From positions 1 through 22,227 of the forward strand of contig JAGRCC010000282.1 of assembly GCA_020433785.1 (NCBI GenBank): a stretch of 22,227 bases of DNA, written 5' to 3'. A program made the position numbers and the translations under genes. This document shows, piece after piece, positions 1-8,279 of this stretch; the stretch's first letter is position 1; each line of letters begins with the position of its first letter. The notes below the pieces were generated by a model that had not been told where the DNA came from, ran no database searches, and saw only the letters and a program-made list of their open reading frames with translations. The stretch comes from Anaerolineae bacterium. Its GTDB lineage: Bacteria > Chloroflexota > Anaerolineae > 4572-78 > J111.

Positions 1-572
<572 letters not shown>

Positions 573-698
573 CTCCAGAGGCCAGCCGGCCACCCTGTAA
601 CCTTGCAACTCTGCACATCCTAAACACTCGACCAAAAAAGCTCTATCCCATCTTGGTTATTATATGCGTTTCGCCGTTGAAAGCCCCGTCCCAAAATC

Positions 699-757
699 AA
701 CCACGGATGACATCAATTTCACGGATTAAATGAAAAAAATCCGTGTCATCCGTGGTT
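699..757. repeat. Palindromic 'CCACGGAT' repeat, copy A
   Basis: This is an imperfect palindrome in the fcl-wzm gap. The right arm (738-757) is AATCCGTGTCATCCGTGGTT. Its reverse complement matches the left arm (699-727) except for about nine extra bases in the left arm after AACCACGGATGACA. The transcript could fold into a long hairpin. Copies B (1691-1762) and C (2217-2277) share the same arms. The rest of the gap (573-698 and 758-803) shows nothing I recognise. Confidence 0.85.
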
Positions 758-818
758 AACAATTACTAAACTGCGTCAGCTCTAAGAAATTAACGTTGAA
801 CCCGCGGAGTACCCCTGC

Positions 819-1679
819 ATGACGACAACCATAAAAAATGAAAATTACCGACCTAAACCCCGCCACCAAACCGTCATCGAAGCCAAAAATGGCTGGCAGC
901 TCATCGACTGGCAAGAACTGCGCCAATATCGCGATTTGTTTTACTTCCTGGTTTGGCGGGATATCAAGGTCCTTTATAAGCAAACGGTATTGGGCTTTGC
1001 CTGGGCCATTATTCGACCGGTCTTTAGTATGATTGTTTTTTCGCTAGTTTTTGGCCGGTTGGCCCAAATCCCCAGCGACGGCGTGCCGTATCCCATCTTT
1101 TCTTACGCCGCCTTGGTGCCGTGGACCTATTTCTCTACCGCCATGACCAACTCAACCCAGAGCCTGGTCAGCAACGCCGGGATGTTTACCAAAGTTTACT
1201 TTCCCCGGCTGGTGATCCCGCTCACGCCGGTTTTGGCCGGCCTGGTGGATTTTGCCATTGCCTTTTTGCTGGTGGGGGTTTTGATGGTCTGGTACGGCAT
1301 TGCGCCCACCTGGAATGTGTTGTTTTTACCGCTGCTCATCATGCTGATGGTCTTAACTGCCGCCGGGGTGGGCCTGACCCTGTCGGCTCTGGCTATTCAA
1401 TACCGCGATATTCGCTTTGCCATGCCGTTTGCCAGCCAACTGTTGATGTACGCCGCGCCGGTGGTCTGGCCGGTGTCGCTGGTGCCGGATCAATTTCGCT
1501 GGCTGTACGGCCTCTACCCGATGGCCGGCGTGATTGAAGGCTTTCGGGCGGCTTTGCTGGGCACAACGCCCATGCCGTGGGATTTGATTTTGATGGGGAG
1601 TATAAGCGCGACCGTGTTGATGCTGTTTGGGGCGCTGTATTTCCGGCGCATGGAGCGCATCTTTGCTGATGTAGCGTAG
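819..1679 (+). CDS. wzm: ABC-2 type polysaccharide export permease (Wzm/TagG family)
   Basis: This is the membrane subunit of a two-component ABC exporter that moves lipid-linked polysaccharide across the cytoplasmic membrane. It has 286 residues, in the usual 255-290 range. A soluble N-terminal stretch of about 50 residues ends in the conserved segment FLVWRDIKVLYKQTVLGFAW (43-62). About six hydrophobic segments follow (near 57-79, 97-115, 130-158, 166-192, 202-222 and 255-276), with the family motif YRDIRFAMPF at 195-204. The start ATG has GGAG at 805-808 upstream. Its ATPase partner is wzt, but 631 bases containing an opposite-strand gene and two hairpins separate them, whereas wzm and wzt are normally adjacent. 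The family call is secure. The exported polymer (O-antigen, capsule, teichoic-acid-like or S-layer-type glycan) cannot be read from this protein. Confidence 0.93.
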   Translation: MTTTIKNENYRPKPRHQTVIEAKNGWQLIDWQELRQYRDLFYFLVWRDIKVLYKQTVLGFAWAIIRPVFSMIVFSLVFGRLAQIPSDGVPYPIFSYAALVPWTYFSTAMTNSTQSLVSNAGMFTKVYFPRLVIPLTPVLAGLVDFAIAFLLVGVLMVWYGIAPTWNVLFLPLLIMLMVLTAAGVGLTLSALAIQYRDIRFAMPFASQLLMYAAPVVWPVSLVPDQFRWLYGLYPMAGVIEGFRAALLGTTPMPWDLILMGSISATVLMLFGALYFRRMERIFADVA

Positions 1680-1690
1680 TGTGAAATACA

Positions 1691-1762
1691 AACCACGGAT
1701 TTCACGGATTTCACAGATTTTTTTTAAGAATTAATCCGTGTAATCCGTGTCATCCGTGGTTA
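1691..1762. repeat. Palindromic 'CCACGGAT' repeat, copy B
   Basis: This copy begins 12 bases after the wzm stop. The left arm starts AACCACGGATTTCACGGATT and continues with a third degenerate unit (TCACAGATT). The right arm (1742-1762) contains AATCCGTGTCATCCGTGGTT preceded by another ATCCGTGTA unit. The arms pair over most of their length around a T-rich/A-rich loop near 1717-1735. It lies between wzm and the 3' end of the reverse-strand GxxExxY gene, so it could act as a bidirectional transcription terminator. That role is inferred. Confidence 0.88.
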
Positions 1763-1770
1763 CCCCCTCG

Positions 1771-2145
1771 CTAGCCGATCCGGCGTCTATGTTCAAGAGA
1801 AGATGTACCAAAGTTAAAGAGGATACCAAGCCGGTAACCGGTACCTCTGAGGTAATTCAACAACTGGGCCTCGTCGATGGCCGTTAAGCCTTTGGTTGCT
1901 TTCAACTCGATGACCATCTTATCAGCAACCAAGAAATCGGCCCGAAACTTACCGGCCTCAATGGCTTTGTACTGGACGGTCAACTGGACCTGGCGCTGAT
2001 AAGGAATATTTCTTAATTCTAACTCGTGCGCCAGGGCCGTCTCATAAACCGATTCGAGATACCCTGCGCCTAAGACCCGATGGACCTCCATAGCGGCCCC
2101 GATAATCTGGTAAGTCAATTCTTGATGTAATAAGGTTTTTGACAT
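1771..2145 (-). CDS. GxxExxY family protein (PD-(D/E)XK nuclease-like)
   Basis: This 124-residue protein is the only gene on the reverse strand. It carries the name-giving GxxExxY motif (GAGYLESVYE, about residues 26-35). A later acidic and lysine set (RADFLVADKMVIELKATK) has the layout of a PD-(D/E)XK nuclease core, and AQLLNYLRGTGYRLGILFNF is the usual C-terminal block. Length and motif order fit the family as a complete copy. The reverse-strand ribosome site GAGGA (2154-2158) precedes the ATG. The family's biochemical role is not established to my knowledge; a nuclease-like fold is inferred from motifs. The gene does not fit a polysaccharide pathway. It sits between two copies of the same palindromic repeat and interrupts wzm-wzt, so it looks like cargo of a small mobile or passenger element. 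Confidence 0.9.
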   Translation of the reverse strand: MSKTLLHQELTYQIIGAAMEVHRVLGAGYLESVYETALAHELELRNIPYQRQVQLTVQYKAIEAGKFRADFLVADKMVIELKATKGLTAIDEAQLLNYLRGTGYRLGILFNFGTSSLEHRRRIG

Positions 2146-2188
2146 GTTTCAGTTCCTCATTTCAGAAGTTGTGATAAGAAAATGATAA

Positions 2189-2288
2189 GGGAAGATGGGG
2201 TATCTGTGAAGTCTCTAACCACAGATTACACGGATTTATTAAAGATTTAATCCGTGAAATCCGTGAAATCCGTGGTTCCCATCTTCCC
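2189..2288. repeat. Outer 11-bp inverted repeat enclosing repeat copy C
   Basis: GGGAAGATGGG at 2189-2199 is perfectly repeated in inverted orientation as CCCATCTTCCC at 2278-2288. The right copy directly abuts the end of palindrome C. The left copy is separated from it by 17 bases. Together they would extend the stem of the C hairpin, with an internal bulge. Confidence 0.8.
2217..2277. repeat. Palindromic 'CCACGGAT' repeat, copy C
   Basis: The left arm AACCACAGATTACACGGATT pairs with a right arm built of tandem ATCCGTGAA units ending in ATCCGTGGTT. The loop is around TTATTAAAGATTTAA. The copy lies 34 bases upstream of the wzt ATG, in the same orientation as copy B. The right arm contains in-frame GTG codons that mimic starts for wzt (translation MKSVKSVV). 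The same peptide appears on the opposite strand from copy B, so it is repeat sequence, not a real N-terminus. Confidence 0.88.
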
Positions 2289-2300
2289 GATCTTTACAAT

Positions 2301-2305
2301 AAGGA
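2301..2305 (+). promoter_or_regulatory. Ribosome binding site fixing the wzt start
   Basis: AAGGA lies five bases before the ATG at 2311. It supports this ATG over the upstream in-frame GTG at 2254, which falls inside the palindromic repeat and has no ribosome site of its own. Confidence 0.75.
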
Positions 2306-2310
2306 AAACT

Positions 2311-3648
2311 ATGTCTGATATTGCTATCAAAGTTGAAAATTTATCAAAACGCTACCGCATTGGCCTCAAGGAGGAGCTGCCGGAGACCTTTCTCGGGGCG
2401 ATGACCGGCTGGCTGAGATCCCCACTGGCCAACCTGCGCGACCTGCGCAAGCTGAGTCACTTTAGCGACAACGGCCATACCCCCGATGACGTGATCTATG
2501 CCCTCAAAGATGTCTCGTTTGAGGTCAAACATGGTGAGGTAGTGGGCATCATTGGCCGCAACGGAGCCGGCAAGAGCACCTTGCTCAAAATCCTATCCCG
2601 CATTACCGAGCCATCCTCCGGCCGGGCCGTTATCAACGGCCGGGTGGCCAGCCTGCTGGAAGTCGGTACCGGCTTTCATCCGGAGCTAACGGGGCGGGAG
2701 AATGTCTACCTCAACGGCACCATTTTGGGCATGACCAAAGCCGAGGTAGAGCGTAAGTTTGACGAGATTGTCGATTTTTCCGGGGTGGAAAAATTTATCG
2801 ATACGCCGGTCAAGCGCTACTCTTCAGGCATGAAGGTGCGGCTGGCCTTTGCCGTAGCGGCCCACTTAGAACCGGAGATTTTGGTCATCGACGAGGTCTT
2901 GGCCGTGGGGGATGCAGATTTCCAAAAGAAATGTTTGGGCAAGATGGGAGAGGTGGCAAGTGAGGGGCGAACCGTGTTGTTTGTTAGTCATAATATGGCA
3001 GCGGTTAGTAGATTGTGCAAAAGAACAATTTTGCTTGCAGATGGAACAGTATTAGCGGATGGAGAAAGTGATCAGATAGTGGGCCAGTATTTAGCGCACG
3101 GAAGCAATAGAGAGGAAGAAGTAGCATGGGAAGATATAAACTCTGCTCCTGGTTCTGAGTCTGTTAAGCTTCATGCCGTGCGGATTTGCAGAAATGGCAT
3201 TCCATCTTCTCAGATAGATATTGATAGAGCAGCAGAGATAGAGATAGAATTTTGGAATCGAATTCCAGGACAAAAGCTTGTTCCTAGTATTAAATTACTA
3301 GATGAAGAAGGAACCGTAGTTTTTCAAGCAATCAATTTACCTCAAGCCGATCTTAATAAGGAGAATTTGGGATTAAAACCTCTTGATGAAGGTTTGTATC
3401 GTACTGTTTGCTCAATTCCACCGAACTTCCTAAACGACAGACATTATTTTGTAACCATTGTAATTGCAAGTACACCACCTCCTACAAGGGAAGTTTACAT
3501 TGAAAACATAATTTCGTTCTCGGTTCAAGACACAGGTGCAATGAGGGCACCTCATTTTAATGGAAAATGGTTGGGTGTAATCCGCACTCCATTTTACTGG
3601 AATACGGAAAAGCTTACAGAGTTACAAGCAGAACACAAAGTAATATAA
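2311..3648 (+). CDS. wzt: ABC polysaccharide exporter ATPase with C-terminal Wzt-like domain
   Basis: This is the ATP-hydrolysing subunit that works with Wzm. The 445 residues comprise a nucleotide-binding domain (about 1-260) and a C-terminal beta-sandwich-type extension (about 280-430). Walker A is GRNGAGKST (82-90), the signature is YSSGMKVRLAF (170-180), Walker B is ILVIDE (190-195) and the switch His is H227 in FVSHNMA. The insert before Walker A (20-65) is usual for the Wzt/TagH group. In O9a-type systems the C-terminal domain binds the modified non-reducing end of the chain and is serotype-specific; that role here is inferred. Base composition drops sharply near base 2985, about where the nucleotide-binding domain ends, so the C-terminal half may have a separate origin. 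The start at 2311 is preferred to GTG 2254, which lies in a repeat. Confidence 0.93.
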   Translation: MSDIAIKVENLSKRYRIGLKEELPETFLGAMTGWLRSPLANLRDLRKLSHFSDNGHTPDDVIYALKDVSFEVKHGEVVGIIGRNGAGKSTLLKILSRITEPSSGRAVINGRVASLLEVGTGFHPELTGRENVYLNGTILGMTKAEVERKFDEIVDFSGVEKFIDTPVKRYSSGMKVRLAFAVAAHLEPEILVIDEVLAVGDADFQKKCLGKMGEVASEGRTVLFVSHNMAAVSRLCKRTILLADGTVLADGESDQIVGQYLAHGSNREEEVAWEDINSAPGSESVKLHAVRICRNGIPSSQIDIDRAAEIEIEFWNRIPGQKLVPSIKLLDEEGTVVFQAINLPQADLNKENLGLKPLDEGLYRTVCSIPPNFLNDRHYFVTIVIASTPPPTREVYIENIISFSVQDTGAMRAPHFNGKWLGVIRTPFYWNTEKLTELQAEHKVI

Positions 3649-3662
3649 GGAATATTCAAACA

Positions 3663-4598
3663 ATGTGCATAAATTATTTCGTTCACCCTCAGGCAATTGT
3701 GGAAGATGGCGCTAAAATTGGTTATAGAACTCGCATTTGGGCATTTGCTCATGTGCTACCTGGCGCCATTATTGGAGACGACTGTAATATTTGCGATGGT
3801 GTCTTTGTTGAAAATGAGGTGGTCATTGGCAATCGTGTTACAGTCAAGTGTGGTGTTCAGCTTTGGAATGGCGTTATCCTTGAAGACGATGTATTTGTGG
3901 GACCCAATGCTACCTTTACCAACGACCCTTTTCCACGCAGCAAACAACATCTCGATAACGCTTGGCAAACCGTTGTAAAACGTAACGCGTCAATTGGAGC
4001 GAATGCAACGATTTTGCCCGGAGTTACAATTGGAGTAAATGCCATGGTGGGAGCGGGCGCGGTTGTAACTAGAGATGTACCTCCCAATGCCATTGTCGTT
4101 GGTAACCCGGCTCGCATCAGAGGATATGTAGACTCCGAGCGCATAAAAATCGTACCGTCTCGAGAGGATACCATCGCACCAGGACAACCTAAAGTTAGGG
4201 GAGTTGAGCTCATCGAATTGCCTCTAATTACTGATTTGCGAGGTTCACTTACTTTTGGCGAATATAGCACACATCTCCCTTTTGACCCGAAACGTTATTT
4301 TGTTATCTTCGATGTACCAACCATTGATGTACGGGGCGAACATGCCCATAAGGAACTCCATCAATTGTTAATATGCTTGGTCGGATCTTGTGCGGTTGTA
4401 GTTGATGATGGAGTCAATCGTGAGGAATTTGTGTTAAACAGTCCAAAAATTGGCTTATACATAGCGCCGATGATTTGGGGTATTCAGTATAAATACAGTA
4501 GCGATGCCGTGTTATTGGTGTTGGCTTCTGACGTTTACAAGGCCGAAGACTACGTTCGTGATTATGATGAATATCTAAAATTGGTTGGAGAACTATGA
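3663..4598 (+). CDS. Bifunctional sugar N-acetyltransferase / dTDP-sugar 3,4-ketoisomerase (FdtD/WxcM-like)
   Basis: Two enzymes are fused in 311 residues. Residues 1-155 are left-handed beta-helix hexapeptide repeats (for example [32 protein letters not shown]) ending in VVGNPAR, typical of sugar N-acetyltransferases. Residues about 178-305 are a cupin of the FdtA/QdtA type, with [10 protein letters not shown] and the active-site segment [13 protein letters not shown] (His227 and His229). The cupin would convert dTDP-4-keto-6-deoxyglucose to the 3-keto sugar. The next gene would aminate C3, and the N-terminal domain would acetylate that amine. The ATG at 3663 is preferred: it has AAGGA at 3647-3651 and begins the beta-helix, while an upstream in-frame start lies inside wzt. 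The stop overlaps the next start (ATGA). Whether the product is Fuc3NAc or Qui3NAc cannot be decided by eye. Confidence 0.88.
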   Translation: MCINYFVHPQAIVEDGAKIGYRTRIWAFAHVLPGAIIGDDCNICDGVFVENEVVIGNRVTVKCGVQLWNGVILEDDVFVGPNATFTNDPFPRSKQHLDNAWQTVVKRNASIGANATILPGVTIGVNAMVGAGAVVTRDVPPNAIVVGNPARIRGYVDSERIKIVPSREDTIAPGQPKVRGVELIELPLITDLRGSLTFGEYSTHLPFDPKRYFVIFDVPTIDVRGEHAHKELHQLLICLVGSCAVVVDDGVNREEFVLNSPKIGLYIAPMIWGIQYKYSSDAVLLVLASDVYKAEDYVRDYDEYLKLVGEL

Positions 4599-5710
4599 AC
4601 CCAGTTATCCCATTTCTCGACATGAAGGAGCCCTATCTGGAATTACAGAATGAATTAGATATAGCCTACCGGCGGGTGATGAAGTCAGGTTGGTATATTT
4701 TGGGTGAGGAAGTTACTGTTTTTGAAACTGAATTCGCTGCCTATTGCCAAGCAAAAGAGTGCGTTGGGGTTGGTAATGGTCTAGAGGCGCTGCACCTTAT
4801 TTTGTCAGCAGCCGGTATTGGAGCAGGGGATGAAGTGATCGTACCGGCCAACACTTACATTGCCACCTGGATGGCTGTTTCTTATACTGGCGCAAGACCG
4901 GTACCAGTCGAGCCAGTGGAGCAAACCTACAACATCGACCCAAATCGAATTGAAGCAGCTATTACATCTCGCACGAAAGCTATTATGATTGTGCATCTAT
5001 ATGGTCAACCCGCAAATATCGACCCAATCAATGAGATTGCGAAACGACATGGACTTAAGGTATTTGCAGATGCGGCCCAGGCCCATGGCGCTCGCTATAA
5101 GGGGCAGAGCGTGGGGAATCTCTGCGACGCAACAGGCTGGAGCTTTTATCCCGGCAAAAACCTGGGAGCCTTTGGCGATGCCGGTGCCGTCACGACCAGT
5201 GATGCCGAACTAGCGGAGCGGATACGAGTACTAAGAAATTATGGTTCTCATCAAAAATATTTCAATCAAGTAAAAGGCTTCAATTCTCGCTTGGATCCCT
5301 TACAGGCCGCGTTTTTAAGAGTGAAGTTAAAGCACTTAGACGCCTGGAACGAACGCCGTAACGTAGTCGCAAATCGCTATTTGGAAGCATTGAGTGACGT
5401 TCCTGGATTGACTTTACCTGATGTCCCTGAATGGGCTGCGCCCTGCTGGCACTTGTTCGTAATTCGCCACACGAGGCGGGACGATTTGCAAAAAAAACTG
5501 GCCCAAACAGACATTGGAACTATGATCCATTATCCTGTGCCACCCCACTTACAAGAGGCCTATCAGGAATTGGGGTTATATGAGGGGACATTTCCCATTA
5601 CCGAAACTATTCATCGCCAGGTGTTAAGTTTGCCCGTTGGGCCCCATCTCCCCTACGAAGCAGTTGAAACTATTATCAATATAATTCAAGATTATTGTGT
5701 CAATAACTAA
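4595..5710 (+). CDS. PLP-dependent sugar 3-aminotransferase (DegT/DnrJ/EryC1/StrS; FdtB/QdtB-like)
   Basis: This enzyme transfers an amino group, usually from glutamate, to the 3-keto-6-deoxyhexose made by the preceding ketoisomerase. The 371 residues match the family length. Diagnostic features are the N-terminal [10 protein letters not shown], the substrate segment [11 protein letters not shown] (81-91), FADAAQAHG (157-165; Asp159 for the pyridine nitrogen) and the Schiff-base lysine K188 in [18 protein letters not shown]. Translation starts on an ATGA overlap with the fused upstream gene, consistent with coupling of consecutive steps. Composition is uneven: 75 of 120 bases are G+C at 5101-5220, then 17 of 60 at 5221-5280, so the lysine-bearing core may be a recombined patch. 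Assignment to the 3-amino route rests on the neighbour and on family resemblance. Confidence 0.9.
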   Translation: MNPVIPFLDMKEPYLELQNELDIAYRRVMKSGWYILGEEVTVFETEFAAYCQAKECVGVGNGLEALHLILSAAGIGAGDEVIVPANTYIATWMAVSYTGARPVPVEPVEQTYNIDPNRIEAAITSRTKAIMIVHLYGQPANIDPINEIAKRHGLKVFADAAQAHGARYKGQSVGNLCDATGWSFYPGKNLGAFGDAGAVTTSDAELAERIRVLRNYGSHQKYFNQVKGFNSRLDPLQAAFLRVKLKHLDAWNERRNVVANRYLEALSDVPGLTLPDVPEWAAPCWHLFVIRHTRRDDLQKKLAQTDIGTMIHYPVPPHLQEAYQELGLYEGTFPITETIHRQVLSLPVGPHLPYEAVETIINIIQDYCVNN

Positions 5711-6329
5711 TAAGTGCCTTCATCCACAGCGATTGTTGCGTGCTTTGTTCGTTCGGTACTCGAAGCTGCGCTCCTATTCGCGATTGCAATGGTTTTTAAT
5801 TTCTATGTATGGGAGACAAGGAAAAGTTTCGGTTGGCAAGCATGTTAAATTTAGCCATAAAGTTGTCTTTCAGGGAAAAGGGCAGGTGATCCTTAAGGAT
5901 AAGGTTATATTAGGGTACGGCCTTGCCGGCGCTTTAGCCCAGCCTATACTACTGCAACCCAGAAATAGAAAGGCAATCATTGAAATTGGCTATCGAAGTA
6001 CGATTACGAATGGTTGTGAATTGATAGCCTGCCAACAAATTACAATTGGTAAAAACTGCCGAGTGGGGCCGGGTACCCTATTTTTAGATTCCGATTTTCA
6101 CGGGATTCAACCGGATTTACGCCATACTCCTGGTGTATCTTCAGCCATAGTCATTGGTGACAACGTTTGGATAGGAGCGCGGTGTATTATTTTAAAGGGT
6201 GTCAATATAGGTCGCGATGCAGTGATTTCAGCCGGCTCCGTTGTGTATAAAGATGTAGGTCCCGGTGAAATCATTAGTAGCAATACGATGCAGACCATCG
6301 GAAATGTATATGAAGGGAGACAGAGCTGA
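5697..6329 (+). CDS. Hexapeptide-repeat acyltransferase (WcaF/maltose-acetyltransferase type)
   Basis: This is probably an acetyl-CoA dependent O-acetyltransferase acting on a sugar of the polymer. Of the 210 residues, an N-terminal basic and aromatic helix (1-40) precedes left-handed beta-helix turns ([59 protein letters not shown]). His135 in DSDFHGI sits where this group keeps its catalytic histidine. The start is uncertain. GTG at 5697 overlaps the aminotransferase by 14 bases and lacks a clear ribosome site, but no better ATG exists before 5805, which would cut into the protein. It is probably in the same transcript as its neighbours. The acceptor sugar is unknown. Confidence 0.8.
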   Translation: MSITNKCLHPQRLLRALFVRYSKLRSYSRLQWFLISMYGRQGKVSVGKHVKFSHKVVFQGKGQVILKDKVILGYGLAGALAQPILLQPRNRKAIIEIGYRSTITNGCELIACQQITIGKNCRVGPGTLFLDSDFHGIQPDLRHTPGVSSAIVIGDNVWIGARCIILKGVNIGRDAVISAGSVVYKDVGPGEIISSNTMQTIGNVYEGRQS

Positions 6330-6336
6330 GGCAGCG

Positions 6337-7383
6337 ATGATTGAGCAACCAAATATCTCATATGACAATAAAGAAAAACCTCTAATTACATTTGTTATCA
6401 TTACATATAATCAAGAGCAATTTATCCGAGAAGCCGTAGAAGGAGCCTTTTATCAAACCTATTCTCCTCTTGAAATCATTTTATCAGATGATTGTTCACC
6501 TGATCGCACATTTGAGATAATGGAAGAAATGGCTTCAAATTATCAAGGCCCTCATCATATCATACTAAACAGGAATGACAAGAACCTGGGTTTAGCGGGC
6601 CATGTAAATGTAGTCTTTGAAAAGGCAAGAGGAGAAATTATTGTTCTGGCAGCCGGTGATGATATTTCGCTGCCGGAAAGAGCACAGAGAAGTTGGGAAA
6701 TACTTAAAGACAATCCAGATTATGGATGTATTAGTTTTTCCACAATTAAGTTCTCAAGAACTAAACCCACTATTAATGAACTCACGAATAATAATATCAA
6801 GCTAAAAGAGTATGATGTTCAGGAGCTTGAAACTAATCCAAGTTTTCATACAAATGGGGCTGCAAGAAGTATCAGAAAATCGGTTTTACAAGATTTCCTA
6901 CCACTAATGTGTAAAACTCCTACCGAAGATAGTACATTGCTGCTTAGATGTCTTATAAAGTATCTAGCTGTTCAATCAAATGAAAAAATGGTTTTGTACC
7001 GCGTCCATGAAAATAATATTTATGCCTCGGACAACAAAAATCGGATCAACTATGAAGTAATACACTTGCAATATATGACCGATCTAACCTTAGCTTACCA
7101 AAAAGGGCTTATTACTACCGAACAGCTATTACCGATCATCAAAAATCTAAATATAAGATTATCCAGGCAGAATGCTAAAAAAGAATTAAACTTATCGAAA
7201 AACAAAATCATTTTTTTTATAAACAACATACTATTCAAAGAACATTTTCGACTTACGGAAAAATACAAAATGTTAATGAACTACCTTTCGCTACTTGTGA
7301 TTCATGAGCCTATTAAGAGATTCTTTAAGTTATATCGATTTAGCAATATCGCTAGCTTATCTAGGATGTGGAATTCAAAATGA
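6337..7383 (+). CDS. Glycosyltransferase family 2
   Basis: This is an inverting GT-A glycosyltransferase, presumably adding one residue of the chain at the inner membrane face. The 348 residues begin with the fold start LITFVIITYNQE (16-27), followed by the nucleotide-binding Asp pair in ILSDDCSPD (48-56) and the metal-binding GDD in LAAGDDISLPE (104-114). The lysine- and aromatic-rich tail (from about 270) has no clear membrane segment. ATG 6337 is chosen over upstream in-frame ATGs at 6265, 6304 and 6310 because those lie inside the previous gene and the GT2 fold begins shortly after 6337; GAGG at 6326-6329 may serve as ribosome site. This is the most AT-rich gene of the window. Donor and acceptor cannot be inferred. 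Confidence 0.88.
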   Translation: MIEQPNISYDNKEKPLITFVIITYNQEQFIREAVEGAFYQTYSPLEIILSDDCSPDRTFEIMEEMASNYQGPHHIILNRNDKNLGLAGHVNVVFEKARGEIIVLAAGDDISLPERAQRSWEILKDNPDYGCISFSTIKFSRTKPTINELTNNNIKLKEYDVQELETNPSFHTNGAARSIRKSVLQDFLPLMCKTPTEDSTLLLRCLIKYLAVQSNEKMVLYRVHENNIYASDNKNRINYEVIHLQYMTDLTLAYQKGLITTEQLLPIIKNLNIRLSRQNAKKELNLSKNKIIFFINNILFKEHFRLTEKYKMLMNYLSLLVIHEPIKRFFKLYRFSNIASLSRMWNSK

Positions 7384-7418
7384 AATTATCCGGATACGAG
7401 AGTTAGTTGGTCCCCAAA

Positions 7419-8279
7419 ATGATGATACTACAAAAAAGAGCCAAGAATAAAATTACTAAAGTATTCAATTCAGTATATCCAAGAATCCAATACAGGATAG
7501 GAAAACTTAAAGGTGATAACGTTGTTTACACCTATTTTTTCAGTAAAGTTATCAACTTTGGTGACTTATTAACTCCAATTCTTTTGAAGAACTATGGTTT
7601 GAAACCAATTTTTTTTCCTATTGACCGCGCCGAGATCGTTGTTGTAGGCAGTGTTCTTCAGAGTCTACCTGAAGAATTCTCTGGATTTATTTTAGGCTCA
7701 GGCTTGATAGAAGATGTTTCTCGAAGCTTTCCATATGCAAGTATTCTAGCGTTAAGAGGGGAGTTGACCAGAGACAGGATTGGAGCGCCCTTATCGACTG
7801 TTTTAGGAGATCCAGGCTTACTGGCGCACAAATTAATAACTACGAGGCAAGAAAAACAGTTTGTGCTGGGGATCGTGCAGCACTATGTAGATAATTCTGA
7901 CAAACGCATTCATAACATTTGTCAGCGAAATAATGGGGCTATCTTAAATATTGATGTTCAGCGCGAACCTCTTGATGTAATTTCTGATATTGATAAATGC
8001 AATTTTATCATGTCTTCATCATTACACGGATTGATTGTAGCTGATTCTCTTGGGATTCCCAATGCTTGGATAACTCTTTCAAACAAGGTTAAAGGTAATG
8101 GGTTTAAGTTTTACGATTATGCGTCTGCATTTGGAATGAAATATGAACCACAGTATTTAACTGGTTATGAAACTTTGAATAATTTGATTAACATGACTCA
8201 CAAAGTAGATGCGGGTATTCAAGACGTTAAAAGTAAACTTGACACCGTGTTTAACCGTGTAAAGCGTGAGCTTCAGTAA
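7419..8279 (+). CDS. Polysaccharide pyruvyl transferase family protein
   Basis: This family adds a pyruvate ketal from phosphoenolpyruvate to a sugar. The 286 residues show the family's typical blocks: INFGDLLTPIL (45-55), ALRGELTRDRIG (111-122), VLGDPGLLA (128-136) and the conserved MSSSLHGLIVADSLGIPN (198-215). The short form without long insertions resembles enzymes of exopolysaccharide and capsule clusters. The start is chosen as ATG 7419; an in-frame TTG at 7407 and ATG at 7422 are alternatives, and no strong ribosome site separates them. A UDP-ManNAc-forming epimerase (wecB) is in the same cluster, so pyruvylated ManNAc is one possible product, but the acceptor is not shown by sequence. 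It is the last intact gene of the AT-rich block. Confidence 0.88.
   Translation: MMILQKRAKNKITKVFNSVYPRIQYRIGKLKGDNVVYTYFFSKVINFGDLLTPILLKNYGLKPIFFPIDRAEIVVVGSVLQSLPEEFSGFILGSGLIEDVSRSFPYASILALRGELTRDRIGAPLSTVLGDPGLLAHKLITTRQEKQFVLGIVQHYVDNSDKRIHNICQRNNGAILNIDVQREPLDVISDIDKCNFIMSSSLHGLIVADSLGIPNAWITLSNKVKGNGFKFYDYASAFGMKYEPQYLTGYETLNNLINMTHKVDAGIQDVKSKLDTVFNRVKRELQ

Noticed and set aside
2217..2277. Possible CRISPR-like tandem repeat (ATCCGTGAA units)
   Set aside because: Units are about nine bases, directly abutting with no spacers, and form a palindrome; there are no cas genes.
819..3648. Reading Wzm/Wzt as a drug or lipid exporter
   Set aside because: The permease matches the ABC-2 polysaccharide group, the ATPase carries a Wzt-type C-terminal extension, and all neighbours are glycan genes.
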